Counted from the first letter of the stretch, positions 24,022-33,142 are shown. The stretch: DNA of 64,000 nt from Paractinoplanes tereljensis (GCF_016862435.1 NZ_BOMY01000054.1:1-64000), one strand, 5' to 3'. The notes: a model not told the origin generated them from the sequence alone. A program made the numbers and translations.

Positions 24022-24755
24022 ATGGGAGTGCTGGAAGGCAAGGTCGCGGTGGTTACCGGGGCGAACGCGGGCATCGGGCTGGCGATCGCACGGGCCTACC
24101 ACGCCGAGGGCGCGCGCGTCTTCGTAGCCGGCCGCCGCCAGGCGCAGCTCGACGAGGTCGAGGCCGAGCTCGGGCCGCGGGCGACGGGAATCCGTTGCGA
24201 CGTCGGCCGGCTCGACGACCTCGACCGGCTCTACGCGACGGTGTCCGAGCAGGCGGGCCGGATCGACGTCCTGGTCGCCAACGCCGGGATCGGGATCAGT
24301 GCCCCGTTGGGCAAGATCACCGAAGAGCAGTTCGACGCCATGTTCACCACCAATGTCAAAGGCTCGCTGTTCACGTGCAGAAGGCGCTGCCGCTGCTCTC
24401 CCCGGGCGCATCGATCATCCTTACCGGATCGACGGCGGCCACCCGACCGCAGTCGGATCTCCCCGTGTACGGGGCGACCAAGGCCGCGATCCGGAACCTG
24501 GTCCGCGGGTTCGCCCACGGCGCCGGGGCGGGGCAGTACCGCATCAACGTGCTCTCCCCGGGCGGAACTCGTACCCAGGGTCTGATCGACCTGGTCCCGG
24601 CCGACCAGCTGGTCGCCGCCGGCGCGATGATTCCCCTCGGCCGCCTGGCCGAACCCGAGGAGATCGCCGCGGTGGCCGTCTTCCTCGCCTCGGACGCGTC
24701 CAGCTATGTCAACGGCGCCGACCTTGCCGTCGACGGTGGCTTCGCCCAGATCTGA
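24022..24755 (+). pseudogene. Short-chain dehydrogenase, apparent 1-nt frameshift
   Basis: The first frame encodes MGVLEGKVAVVTGANAGIG and reads as an SDR up to about 24375 (NVKGSLFT). The rest of the SDR (VQKALPLLSPGAS, YGATK active site, GGFAQI end) is in another frame from 24375 to 24755. One missing base in ACGTG near 24375, where ACGGTG would be expected, restores a normal protein of about 245 residues. It is either a recent inactivating mutation or a sequencing error; the catalytic residues are all intact on the two sides. Confidence 0.85.
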
Positions 24756-24770
24756 GCAAAGCGCTGGGCG

Positions 24771-25472
24771 TCAGGTCAGGAAGGTTTCGCGCATTTCGCG
24801 GCCCGGGTTGATGCCGGCGACGATGCGGTGGGCGTCCGGGGCGTACACGTCGATGGTGTTGTTGTTGCGCATCAGCTCGCGGACCGGGAGCGGCAGCGGC
24901 GGCTCCTTGCTCATCGTGGTGCGCAGGTCGTGCGCGGTGCTGATCAGCAGGCCGGCCAGCGCCGCGCCGTCGGTGTCGACCCGGACCGAGGCGAACTCCC
25001 AGCCCGCGATGGTCAGGTCGAGGATCTCGAAGAGATGAGCGTGCAGCCGGCTCTGGTCGGTCGTGAGCTTCACCTGGGTGCTGATCGCCTGGAGGGCCCC
25101 GGCGACGTGGATGTAGGGGAACAACCCGCACGGCAGGTTGAACAGCGGCCACCGCAGGTCCGGCTTGGCCTCGCGCCACATCGGCCGGTAGTTCTCCCGG
25201 TCCACGGCGAACTGGTAGCCGACCTGGCGGGAGAGCGCGGCGGCCAGCCCGTGGATCTCCGAGTACGCCGAATCGGCGAACTCGTGCACGATGCCCGCCG
25301 CCGCGGCGACGCCGCCGGGGCCGGTCAGCGCCTCGGCGACCGCGGCCGCCTGATCGTGGAACGATCCCGGGCGATCGACACCGAAACGCTCCCGGACACC
25401 GTCGATCATCACCCGCCGGGCCGCGTCCTGCTGGTCGGTCCGCTCGTCACGTGTCCGCCGGAACCATCGCAT
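24771..25472 (-). CDS. Hypothetical actinobacterial protein
   Basis: The 233-residue soluble protein starts with MRWFRRTRDERTDQQDAAR and contains LRWPLFNLPCGLFPYIHVAG and MRNNNTIDVYAPDAHRIVAG blocks. I recognise no family. A TACTAT -10 box sits over the longer ATG at 25508, so transcription starts inside that frame and the ATG at 25472, with a GAGG ribosome-binding sequence upstream, is the better start. It is convergent with the broken SDR gene. Confidence 0.65.
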   Translation of the reverse strand: MRWFRRTRDERTDQQDAARRVMIDGVRERFGVDRPGSFHDQAAAVAEALTGPGGVAAAAGIVHEFADSAYSEIHGLAAALSRQVGYQFAVDRENYRPMWREAKPDLRWPLFNLPCGLFPYIHVAGALQAISTQVKLTTDQSRLHAHLFEILDLTIAGWEFASVRVDTDGAALAGLLISTAHDLRTTMSKEPPLPLPVRELMRNNNTIDVYAPDAHRIVAGINPGREMRETFLT

Positions 25473-25540
25473 GTCGCCTCGTCTCGCCGCCGCCTCAACC
25501 GCGGACATAGTAGTGGGCGGAATCTGGCGTCAAGCGGCCA

Positions 25541-26200
25541 TCAGGTCGGGTAGACCGTTCCCGGGCGTGCCGCGATCAGCACCTCGGCCACCGGGCGCCA
25601 GCCCAGTGCCGAGTACAGGTGCTGGCCGTCCTCGCTGGCGATCAGGATGCCGTTCTCGGCACCCTCGGCGATCGCGGCGCCGGCCAGTGCGCTCATGACC
25701 ACGCTGCCCAGTCCGCGACGACGGTGCTCGGGCACGGTTCCGATCTTGTCGGCGGTCGCGTCGGGGCCGGACAGGCCGGCCGTGCCGCTCGCGCCCACCG
25801 CACCCTCGCCGTCGATCACCTCGACCGCGATCCGGCCGTCCTCAACCTGGGTCTCGACCCGGTAGGGCGCGGGCGGCTCGCGCCGCGGATGCGCTCGCAG
25901 GTCCACGGTCATCAGCTGTTCCGCCCGCTTGAGCAGGACCAGGCCACCGGCTTCGAGCGCGGCCGCCGCCCGCGACGGCTCGTCGGACACCACGGTCAGC
26001 CAGGTGACGACCTCTTCCTGGAGCACGAGCTTCGCCAGCCCGTCCAGGTCGGCGCCGCCGTGCGCGAAATACTCGACCTCGCGCCCGTTCTGCCGGCAGT
26101 GCACCCGCAGCCCGCCACCGACGTCCGAAGCCGGCGCTACCCCGCGCGCCACTCCCCACCCGCGCTGCCACCGGACGACAAGCCCCCGCAGATCAGTCAT
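25541..26200 (-). CDS. GNAT-family N-acetyltransferase
   Basis: The 219-residue protein has a C-terminal GNAT domain with the acetyl-CoA loop in TVPEHRRRGLGSVVMSAL and a late LYSALGWRPV strand. The N-terminal half is divergent and may bind the substrate. Its ATG overlaps the stop of the lipoyl-domain membrane gene by 4 nt, so it belongs to a three-gene operon (27452 to 25541). Acceptor substrate unknown. Confidence 0.82.
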   Translation of the reverse strand: MTDLRGLVVRWQRGWGVARGVAPASDVGGGLRVHCRQNGREVEYFAHGGADLDGLAKLVLQEEVVTWLTVVSDEPSRAAAALEAGGLVLLKRAEQLMTVDLRAHPRREPPAPYRVETQVEDGRIAVEVIDGEGAVGASGTAGLSGPDATADKIGTVPEHRRRGLGSVVMSALAGAAIAEGAENGILIASEDGQHLYSALGWRPVAEVLIAARPGTVYPT

Positions 26201-26787
26201 CCATCAAGTAGAGCTGATGGCACCTCGATGACCGCGAGCACCGCCCCCACCGGCGCGGTCACCCCCTCGGCGGCGTCGATCCGCCACAGCACTCCGGACA
26301 CGGCCGCCGGCACCTCGGTTTCCACCTTGTCGGTGGAGATCGCGAATAGCGGCTCCCCGGTTGCGACGTCGTCACCGACGGCCTTCAACCACCGGATCAC
26401 AGTGAGCTCGGTGATCTCCTCCCCGAGCGACGGCATCACCACCGCGACAAGATCATCCCGGTCCGGTACCGACATCGCGACGAAAGGGTCAGCCGTTTCT
26501 TTCCGGGCGCCACCACCCCGCCGCAACCGGTACCGCTTCCAGAAATGGACGATGAAGGCCAGCCCGAGCAGCACCGCCACGGCCCCCTTCCACTGGCGCT
26601 CTACGCGCGGGGTTCCGTCGCCGAGCACCGCCGCCCCGGCCAGGCTCAGCCACACGAAGGCGTAGATGAGGCCGGACCGCCAGGACGTCGGGCCGAGGCC
26701 GTCCCGGTCCCAGATCGCGGAAGCCAGAGCCCCGATGCCCGACAACACCATGACGACCGGAAAGGCGACGTCCCACACCGCGCCCAT
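26197..26787 (-). CDS. Membrane protein with C-terminal lipoyl/biotinyl carrier domain
   Basis: The 196-residue protein has three predicted membrane helices (about residues 5-26, 39-55, 67-84), an Arg-rich linker and a lipoyl-type domain over residues 113-190. The acceptor lysine is K154 in the classic STDKVETEVPA hairpin. Such domains normally belong to 2-oxo-acid dehydrogenase E2 or to biotin carriers; a membrane-tethered one without an acyltransferase core is unusual. Its start shares one base with the stop of the upstream gene and its stop overlaps the acetyltransferase start. Confidence 0.82.
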   Translation of the reverse strand: MGAVWDVAFPVVMVLSGIGALASAIWDRDGLGPTSWRSGLIYAFVWLSLAGAAVLGDGTPRVERQWKGAVAVLLGLAFIVHFWKRYRLRRGGGARKETADPFVAMSVPDRDDLVAVVMPSLGEEITELTVIRWLKAVGDDVATGEPLFAISTDKVETEVPAAVSGVLWRIDAAEGVTAPVGAVLAVIEVPSALLDG

Positions 26788-27452
26788 CAGGCGGGGTAGC
26801 CGATCGCCTCGATGTCGGCCGTCAGCTTCTCGACGGTGCGGGCCGGGTTGAGCCGCTGGACCAGGTCGTCGGTCAGTGGGGTCATTGCGAAGACCGAGTT
26901 GACCACGTCCGGGTCGACCGGCAGCTCGTAGTAGTTCTCGGCGAACGACCGATAGCTCGCCGGGGTCTCATCCAGCAGGACCGCGAACAGGTGCCCGGCG
27001 CCGTCCGGGTCGTCGCCCGGCGGGTAGGCGATCTCCCCGGTGTGCCAGCGGTCGTCGCCGGTCTCCCGCCACACGCACACGGTGGCGTAGAACTGGGCGC
27101 CCCAGCCGAACGCCGGCTCGTCCAGCTGTGACCGGAACGCGGCCGGCACCGTGTCGACCAGGCCCGGCCACAACTCCTCGTCGTGGGCGGCCGGGCTCAT
27201 CGCCGAGTCGTGGTCGTAGCCGCGCACGAACACCCCGGCCGGGGTGAACACGATGTGGTACTCGTCGCCGGAGCCGTTGTTCATCTCGGCGATCTCCGCG
27301 CCCGGACCCCACGACGTGTTGAACCCGTAGTACCGCACCGTCTCATCCGGGCTGAGGATGGCGTCCAGCATCGCGAGGGCTCGGCAACGGCGGCGCAGCG
27401 TCGCGACGTCCGGCAGTGCGCCGGCCAGATCTTGTGCACTCACGGCGCACAT
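26787..27452 (-). CDS. Hypothetical protein, first gene of a three-gene operon
   Basis: The protein of about 221 residues has a central conserved-looking block (NTSWGPGAEIAEMNNGSGDE, then HIVFTPAGVFVRGYDHDS) suggesting a soluble beta-sheet enzyme or binding protein. Comparable uncharacterised proteins are common in actinobacteria. The ATG at 27452 and the GTG at 27443 are both possible starts. It overlaps the lipoyl-protein start (TGATG). Function unknown. Confidence 0.65.
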   Translation of the reverse strand: MCAVSAQDLAGALPDVATLRRRCRALAMLDAILSPDETVRYYGFNTSWGPGAEIAEMNNGSGDEYHIVFTPAGVFVRGYDHDSAMSPAAHDEELWPGLVDTVPAAFRSQLDEPAFGWGAQFYATVCVWRETGDDRWHTGEIAYPPGDDPDGAGHLFAVLLDETPASYRSFAENYYELPVDPDVVNSVFAMTPLTDDLVQRLNPARTVEKLTADIEAIGYPA

Positions 27453-27488
27453 CAAACCTGATCAACCACGCTTCTGTCAGACCCGAAG

Positions 27489-30287
27489 TCACGCCGGCAG
27501 CACGATGGTGAATCTGGTTCCCCCGTCCGGGGCCGGCCCGGCCGAGATCGTGCCGTCGTGCGCCTCGACGATCGCCTTGGTGACGGCCAGTCCGAGACCG
27601 GTTCCCTTGATGCCGGCCTGGGTGGCGTTGCTGGCCCGGAAGAAGCGGCTGAACAGATGCGGGTACTGCTCGGCCGGGATGCCGATGCCGGTGTCGCTGA
27701 CCTCGATCTGGAACTGGTCGTCCCGGGCGAACGCGGTGACCGTCACGGTGCCGCCGTCGGGCGTGTACTTGATCGCGTTGGAGATCAGGTTGTCCATCGC
27801 CTGGCGGAGCCGCTGCCGGTCGGCGCGCACGGCGAACTCGGACTGCACCCGGTCGACGATGGTCAGGTGCTTGGCGGCCGCGCTCGGCATGTGGTTCTCG
27901 ATCACGTCGCGCACCAGCCGGCCGCCGCTGAGCGGCTGCGGGTCGACGCTGATGTGGCCGGCCGCCAGCCGGGCCAGGTCGAGCAGGTCGTCGACGAGCC
28001 CCTGCAGGTGCAGGGTGGTGCGCTCGATGACGTCGGCGTGCCGGCGGTCGGCCTCGCCCAGTTCCGGGCTGTCGATCAGCATCTCGGCGAACCCGCGGAT
28101 CACTCCGACCGGGTTGCGCAGCTCGTGGATGACCAGGGCGGCGAGTTCGTCCTTCATCCGGTCCAGGGTGCGCAGCTGCTCGACCTGCAGCTGCTCCTTC
28201 TCGAGGAGTTCCTCGCGCTTGTTGGCCAGTTCCCGGCGCTCGGTGACGTTGGTGCTGAGGCCGTCGACCAGGAACTTGTCGTTCTCCCAGCGGCCCATGG
28301 CCCGGGTCCAGATCCAGCGGATCTGGTCGTCGTAGCCGACGATGCGGCATTCGAGCTCGGACTGGGCGCCGTCGAGCAGGGCGGCCTGGAAGTTGCTGAG
28401 CAGTTCGGCGTCCTCCGGGTGCAGCCGGTCGGTGAGGGTCGGGTGCACGCCGTCCGGGACGGGACCGAACACGCCGTACGCGTTGGGGCTGCCGTAGTGC
28501 AGCTTGGGCGGACCGTCGTTGTCCACCTCGACGGTCCAGACGTAGTCGTTGACCTGCTCGACGACCCGGTTGAAGCTGCGCCGGGCGGCGGCCAGGGCGA
28601 GGGACATGTCCTCGGCCCAGCGACGCTCGAGGAACTGCCCGAGGTGGGCGCCGACGGCGTCGAGCATGCCGGCGGTGTCCGAGTCGTAGGGCAGGTCGGC
28701 GTCGGTGTAGAAGGCGAGCACGCCGAGCACCCGGCGGCCGGAGCGCACCGGCACGCCGACGGCGACCCGGATGCCGACCTGCTGGAGCTCGCGACGCCCG
28801 TACGAGACCATGTCCTCCGGCATGATGCCGGTGTTCCACCACACCTCGCCGTTGCGGGACCAGACCAGCCCGGGCAGCCCCTCGCCGATCACGAAGGTGA
28901 GCTCGTGGTCGCCGGTGAAGGCGGACAGGTCCTGCTCGCCGGGGGTGTGCGAGCTGTGCCGGACGATCTGCTTGCGGTCGTCGGTGACCTGCCAGTACTC
29001 GCCGCAGAGCCAGCCCAGCTCGTCGGTGATCGCGGCGATCGCGGCGATGCTGGCGTCCCGCGCGTTCGTCGCGTCGGAGAGGACCTGCGCGACCGCGTGC
29101 CGGGCCCGGCGCAGTTCCTCGGCGCGGTGCGCCTCGGTGATGTCCCGGGTGACCGCCACGGCACCGAGCCGGCGCCCGTCCGGGGCGTCGATCGGCCGGG
29201 CGTTGGAGACGAGCCGGCGCCATTCGTCGTCGCGCCAGACGAGAACCTGCTCGCCGCGGACGACCTCGCCGCTCTGGGCGCGGGCCAGCGGCACCTGGTC
29301 CATGACGGTCCGGCCGTCCGGGTTGTAGATCTTGTAGTGCTGCGGCCAGTCGTCCATCGACAGGGTGGGGTCGGCGTCGCCGCCGAGCATCTCGCGCAGG
29401 CTGCGGTTGAAGAAGGTCAGCCGGCCCTCGCTGTCGCAGGCCGCGACGCCGGTGTCCAGGCTGTCCAGCAGCGCCTGCAGGAACGCGGTGTCCGGCGCGA
29501 ACGAGTAGTAGCGGACGTCGCCGACGTCCTGCAGGGTCATCTCGGCCGGGAACTCCTGGCCGGTAGCGCCGGTCAGGGTGACGCGAACCGGCTGGTCGAG
29601 CACGCGCGGCAGGTCCCGGAAGCGCTCCGGCACGATCAGTTCGGCCACGTTGCGGCCGGCCGCGGCGCCGGCCCGGTGGCCGAACATCCGCTCGGCGGCC
29701 GCGTTCCAGGTGAGCACCTCGCCGGTCGGGCCGGTGGTGATGAAGGCGTCGTGGGTGCCGTGCAGGACGGCTTCGAGACGCTGGTTGGTGCCCCGCTCCC
29801 GGGCGGCGGCGAGCCGGATGGCGACCTCGGACGAGGCGATCTCGGCGAGGTCGCCCAGCGTGGCGAGCTCGTCGGCGGTCCAGTCGCGGGGCTGGGAGTC
29901 GACGACGCAGAACGAGCCGAGCACCTGCCCGTTGGGCGCGCGCAGGGGGAAGCCCGCGTACCCGATGGCGTCGGGGCCGCCGATCCCCCGCAGTCGCGGG
30001 TCCTCGCGCGCGTCGCGCACGATCACCGGCGCCTCGTCCGCCACCACGAACTGGCAGTACGTGTCCGCGCGGTTCCCCTCACCGAGGAAGTCCGGGCGGC
30101 TGGCGCAGCTCACCACGAAACTGCGATCGGCCCCGATCAGGGTCACCAGCGCGTTGCCGCCGAGCAGCCGCCCGGCGAGCGCGGTCAGCCTGTCGAGGGT
30201 GGGCAACGGACCGGCCTGCATCAGGCCGGTGTCCCGCAACGTCTGAAGGCGCTGCTCCTCAGCCGGTGACTTCACGCTCTGCAACAT
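27489..30287 (-). CDS. Multi-domain GAF/PAS sensor histidine kinase
   Basis: The 932-residue cytosolic protein has a GAF domain (about 25-160), PAS domains (about 170-270 and 275-390), a second GAF (about 400-555), a third PAS (about 580-685), a coiled linker, a HisKA box with H721 in VIHELRNPV and an ATPase domain (N-box near 832-836, DTGIGI 865, GTGLGL 895). It has no membrane segments, so it senses internal or diffusible signals. No response regulator gene is adjacent, so it is an orphan kinase. Confidence 0.92.
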   Translation of the reverse strand: MLQSVKSPAEEQRLQTLRDTGLMQAGPLPTLDRLTALAGRLLGGNALVTLIGADRSFVVSCASRPDFLGEGNRADTYCQFVVADEAPVIVRDAREDPRLRGIGGPDAIGYAGFPLRAPNGQVLGSFCVVDSQPRDWTADELATLGDLAEIASSEVAIRLAAARERGTNQRLEAVLHGTHDAFITTGPTGEVLTWNAAAERMFGHRAGAAAGRNVAELIVPERFRDLPRVLDQPVRVTLTGATGQEFPAEMTLQDVGDVRYYSFAPDTAFLQALLDSLDTGVAACDSEGRLTFFNRSLREMLGGDADPTLSMDDWPQHYKIYNPDGRTVMDQVPLARAQSGEVVRGEQVLVWRDDEWRRLVSNARPIDAPDGRRLGAVAVTRDITEAHRAEELRRARHAVAQVLSDATNARDASIAAIAAITDELGWLCGEYWQVTDDRKQIVRHSSHTPGEQDLSAFTGDHELTFVIGEGLPGLVWSRNGEVWWNTGIMPEDMVSYGRRELQQVGIRVAVGVPVRSGRRVLGVLAFYTDADLPYDSDTAGMLDAVGAHLGQFLERRWAEDMSLALAAARRSFNRVVEQVNDYVWTVEVDNDGPPKLHYGSPNAYGVFGPVPDGVHPTLTDRLHPEDAELLSNFQAALLDGAQSELECRIVGYDDQIRWIWTRAMGRWENDKFLVDGLSTNVTERRELANKREELLEKEQLQVEQLRTLDRMKDELAALVIHELRNPVGVIRGFAEMLIDSPELGEADRRHADVIERTTLHLQGLVDDLLDLARLAAGHISVDPQPLSGGRLVRDVIENHMPSAAAKHLTIVDRVQSEFAVRADRQRLRQAMDNLISNAIKYTPDGGTVTVTAFARDDQFQIEVSDTGIGIPAEQYPHLFSRFFRASNATQAGIKGTGLGLAVTKAIVEAHDGTISAGPAPDGGTRFTIVLPA

Positions 30288-30318
30288 GTTGAGAGCTATC
30301 GGTAACCGCTCGGGGCAG

Positions 30319-30990
30319 TTAAGCAGAACTTCCCGGCCGCAACAGGGCCGGGTGCAGCAGGGTTGCCGAGCCCCGCCGGAAGAGCTGCGCGGGCCGTCCC
30401 CGCTCCCGGATGACCGTCTCCCCGGTCGGTTCGATGAAGCCCTCGGCCGAGGTCACCTTGCGGTGGAAGTTGCGCGGGTCGAGCCGGGTGGTCCACACCG
30501 TCTCATAGACCTCGCGCAGCTCGGCGATGGTGAACGAGGGCGCGCAGAACGCGGTGGCCAGCGGTGTGTACTCGAGTTTCGACCGGGCCCGCTCGAGCCC
30601 GTCGGCCAGGATCGTGTCGTGGTCGAAGGCCAGCCCGGTGGCCGGCACCGGCTGCCAGGACGCCGAGGCGGCGTCGCTGCCGGCCACCGGCACCGGCAGG
30701 TCCGGCACCAGGGCCAGGTAGGCAACCGCGAACACCCGGCCGCGCGGGTCGCGCCCCGGAGCGCCGTAGGTGGCCAACTGCTCCAGATGCCCGGCCCCGG
30801 CTGAGACACCGGTCTCCTCGCGCAGCTCGCGCTCGGCCGCCACGAACAGGTCCTCGTCGGGCAGGACGAACCCGCCGGGCAGCGCCCACTGGCCGAGGAA
30901 CGGCGGTATCCCGCGCCGGACCAGCAGCACGTGCAGCGCCGCCTGCCGGATGGTGAGCAGCACCAGATCCACGGCAACCATTGACGTCAT
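30319..30990 (-). CDS. NrtR-like regulator: Nudix domain plus winged helix
   Basis: The 223-residue protein has a Nudix domain with a complete catalytic box (G40, E46, R54-E55, E58-E59, G61), so it may still hydrolyse or only bind its ligand. It ends in a winged helix (FTIAELREVYETVW, NFHRKVTSAEGF) as in NrtR, the ADP-ribose-responsive repressor of NAD metabolism. The ATG at 30990 faces a palindromic operator and the divergent SPFH/NAD-kinase-like operon, which it probably represses. Confidence 0.88.
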   Translation of the reverse strand: MTSMVAVDLVLLTIRQAALHVLLVRRGIPPFLGQWALPGGFVLPDEDLFVAAERELREETGVSAGAGHLEQLATYGAPGRDPRGRVFAVAYLALVPDLPVPVAGSDAASASWQPVPATGLAFDHDTILADGLERARSKLEYTPLATAFCAPSFTIAELREVYETVWTTRLDPRNFHRKVTSAEGFIEPTGETVIRERGRPAQLFRRGSATLLHPALLRPGSSA

Positions 30991-30992
30991 GT

Positions 30993-31023
30993 TGACGATA
31001 ATACCCGAGACCCTTTATCGTCA
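30993..31023. promoter_or_regulatory. Probable NrtR-like operator
   Basis: TGACGATAA (30993-31001) and TTATCGTCA (31015-31023) form an exact inverted repeat with 13 bp between, directly upstream of the NrtR-like start codon and 32 bp before the SPFH gene. Position and symmetry fit control of both divergent genes. Confidence 0.7.
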
Positions 31024-31054
31024 GTGTGACGACAACGATGGAAGGACGGCCACC

Positions 31055-32077
31055 ATGGCTGATGTGACCCGGCGGCTGAACATGCGGCACCTGCGAGCGG
31101 CCCCGACCAGCTGGGTGAGCCAGGCCCGCGGCGGCAAGCTGCGCCGGCAGGGCACCGGCCTGTCTTTCTGGTACCGGCCGCTGACCGCGGTGCTGTCCGA
31201 GGTGCCGGTCGACGACCGGGAGCTGCCGCTGCTGTTCCACGCCCGCACCGAGGACTTCGCCGACGTGACCGTGCAGGCCACGGTCACCTACCGGTTCAGC
31301 GACCCGGCCGCCGCCGCGACCCGGCTGGACTTCTCCATCGACCCCTACAAGGGCCGCTGGCAGGGTCAGCCGCTCGACCAGGTGGCGACGCTGCTGGCCG
31401 AACTGGCCCAGCAGCCGGCCCTCGACCTGCTCGCCCGGGTCCCCCTCGCGGAGGCGCTGACCACCGGCATCGCCGCGGTCCGGGCCGGCGTCACCGACGC
31501 CCTGGCCGCCGACCCCCGGCTGACCGAGACCGGGGTGACGGTGGTCAGCGCCCGGGTGGTGGCGCTGCGGCCCGAGCCCGACCTGGAACGGGCCCTGCAG
31601 ACGCCGACCCGCGAGCAGGTGCAGCGCGAGGCCGACCGGGCGACCTACGCCCGCCGGGCCGACGCCGTGCAGCAGGAACGCGCGATCGCCGAGAACGAGC
31701 TGCAGAGCAAGATCGAGTTGGCCAAGCGGGAGCAGAACCTGGTCGAGCAGCGCGGCGCGAACGCCCGCCGCCGGGCCGAGCTGGACGCCGAGTCGCAGCT
31801 GGTCGCGGCGAAGGGCCAGGCCGAGCAGGCCCGCACGACGGCGGCGGCCGAGGCCGACGCGACCCGGGCCCGCGACGACGCCCGGGCGACCGGTGCGCGG
31901 GTGGTGGGCCTGGCCGAGGCCGAGGCGGAGGCCGCCCGGCTGGCCGCCTACCGGGACCTGCCGCCGGCCGTTCTGCAGGCCCTCGCGCTCAAGGAGCTGG
32001 CCGGTCAGCTGCCCCAGATCGGCGAGGTCACGGTCACCCCCGACCTGCTCAGCAAGCTGGTGGGACGGCTCGGATGA
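31055..32077 (+). CDS. SPFH/Band-7 domain protein
   Basis: The 341-residue protein has an SPFH core (about residues 20-190; ARTEDFADVTVQATVTYRF) followed by a long Ala/Glu/Arg coiled coil (about 190-300) and a compact C-terminal segment (LPPAVLQALALKELAGQLPQ) like flotillin ends. There is no N-terminal membrane helix, so attachment would be peripheral or through a partner. SPFH proteins form oligomeric scaffolds. A GAAGGA ribosome-binding site precedes the ATG. Its stop overlaps the NAD-kinase-like gene by 4 nt. Confidence 0.88.
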   Translation: MADVTRRLNMRHLRAAPTSWVSQARGGKLRRQGTGLSFWYRPLTAVLSEVPVDDRELPLLFHARTEDFADVTVQATVTYRFSDPAAAATRLDFSIDPYKGRWQGQPLDQVATLLAELAQQPALDLLARVPLAEALTTGIAAVRAGVTDALAADPRLTETGVTVVSARVVALRPEPDLERALQTPTREQVQREADRATYARRADAVQQERAIAENELQSKIELAKREQNLVEQRGANARRRAELDAESQLVAAKGQAEQARTTAAAEADATRARDDARATGARVVGLAEAEAEAARLAAYRDLPPAVLQALALKELAGQLPQIGEVTVTPDLLSKLVGRLG

Positions 32078-32955
32078 GCACGCTGACCCCGCGGGTGGTC
32101 GTGGTTACGCGCCGCAGCGAGCTGGAGGAATTGCTCGCCCGGCACGGCACCCGCGGCGCCGCCGCGTACTTCCTGCGCCAGCGGGGCCGCGACCTCGACG
32201 AGGTGACGGCCCGGCACGAGGCGCTACGGCAGGCGATGACCGAGGTCAGCGCGGCCGTCCCGGCCGAATGGCGGCGCGGCCACGTCGAGCGCGCCGACCT
32301 GCCGCGCTTCCTGTTCGCGCCGGAGGACGTGATCATCGCGATCGGCCAGGACGGCCTGGTCGCCAATGTCGCGAAATATCTGGACGGTCAGCCGGTCATC
32401 GGCGTCGATCCGGAGCCGGGCCGCAACGCCGGGGTGCTGGTCCGGCACCGCGCGGCCGACATTCCGACGCTGCTGAACCACCGAGATGACGCCCAACCCC
32501 GCACGATGGTGGTGGCGCGACTCGACGACGGCCAGGAGCTCTACGGCCTCAACGAGATCTATATCGGACACGCGAGCCACCAGTCGGCCCGCTACGTGAT
32601 TCGCACCCCGCAGGGCGAGACCGAACGCCAGTCCTCCTCCGGCCTGATCGCCGGCACCGGGACCGGCGCCACCGGCTGGTGCGCCTCGATCGCCCGGGAA
32701 CGCGCGACCGCTCCCCCGGTCCCGTCCCCCGAGGAACCAATGCTGTGCTGGTTCGTCCGCGAGGCCTGGCCGTCCCCCGCCACCGGCGTCACCTGCGACG
32801 CAGGCCTGTTGAAAGACGGCGATCAATTGGAAATCACCAGCGAATCGGAACGCCTGGTGGTCTTCGCCGACGGCCTGGAAAACGACGCCATCGAGCTTTC
32901 CTGGGGCCAAAAGCTCCGCGTCGGCGTCGCAGCCCGGCGACTCAAACTCCTTTAA
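32074..32955 (+). CDS. Divergent NAD-kinase-like protein
   Basis: The 293-residue protein keeps the outline of the NAD kinase fold: AIGQDGL at 89-95 in place of GGDG, LNEIYIGH at 159-166 for the NE motif, and SSSGLIAGTGTGATGW at 187-202 for the STGSTAY-like loop. The Gln in place of the second Gly of GGDG and the altered lobe suggest changed activity. It could phosphorylate NAD, bind an NAD derivative or act as a sensor. It is translationally coupled to the SPFH protein under a Nudix-type regulator. Confidence 0.75.
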   Translation: MSTLTPRVVVVTRRSELEELLARHGTRGAAAYFLRQRGRDLDEVTARHEALRQAMTEVSAAVPAEWRRGHVERADLPRFLFAPEDVIIAIGQDGLVANVAKYLDGQPVIGVDPEPGRNAGVLVRHRAADIPTLLNHRDDAQPRTMVVARLDDGQELYGLNEIYIGHASHQSARYVIRTPQGETERQSSSGLIAGTGTGATGWCASIARERATAPPVPSPEEPMLCWFVREAWPSPATGVTCDAGLLKDGDQLEITSESERLVVFADGLENDAIELSWGQKLRVGVAARRLKLL

Positions 32956-33142
32956 AAAATCGGAAAATACGGGCATGAACAGTCCCGTGGTTTTCCGGGC
33001 GGCCTGAGCGATGGGTTGCGGCCGTAAGGCCGCCATCGCGTGTGGCGCGGCAACACCGCACGCGATGGCGGCGCTACGGCCGCAACCCACCGCCCGGCTC
33101 GCCCGGAAAACCAGGGGACACATCCATGCCCGTATCTTTTAA
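32950..33142. repeat. Long imperfect palindrome between convergent genes
   Basis: The whole gap between two convergent stop codons folds on itself. Inner arms GGGTTGCGGCCGTA...CATCGCGTG (about 33013-33042) and their complement (about 33059-33088) differ at two positions. Outer arms share ATACGGGCATG and GGTTTTCCGGGC with their mirrors near 33095-33134. Arms total roughly 80 bp. It is either a MITE-like insertion or a bidirectional terminator. Confidence 0.85.

Noticed and set aside
27558..30269. 903-codon plus-strand frame opposite the sensor kinase
   Set aside because: Shadow of the kinase gene: composition is Val/Gly/Asp/Arg rich with no domain.
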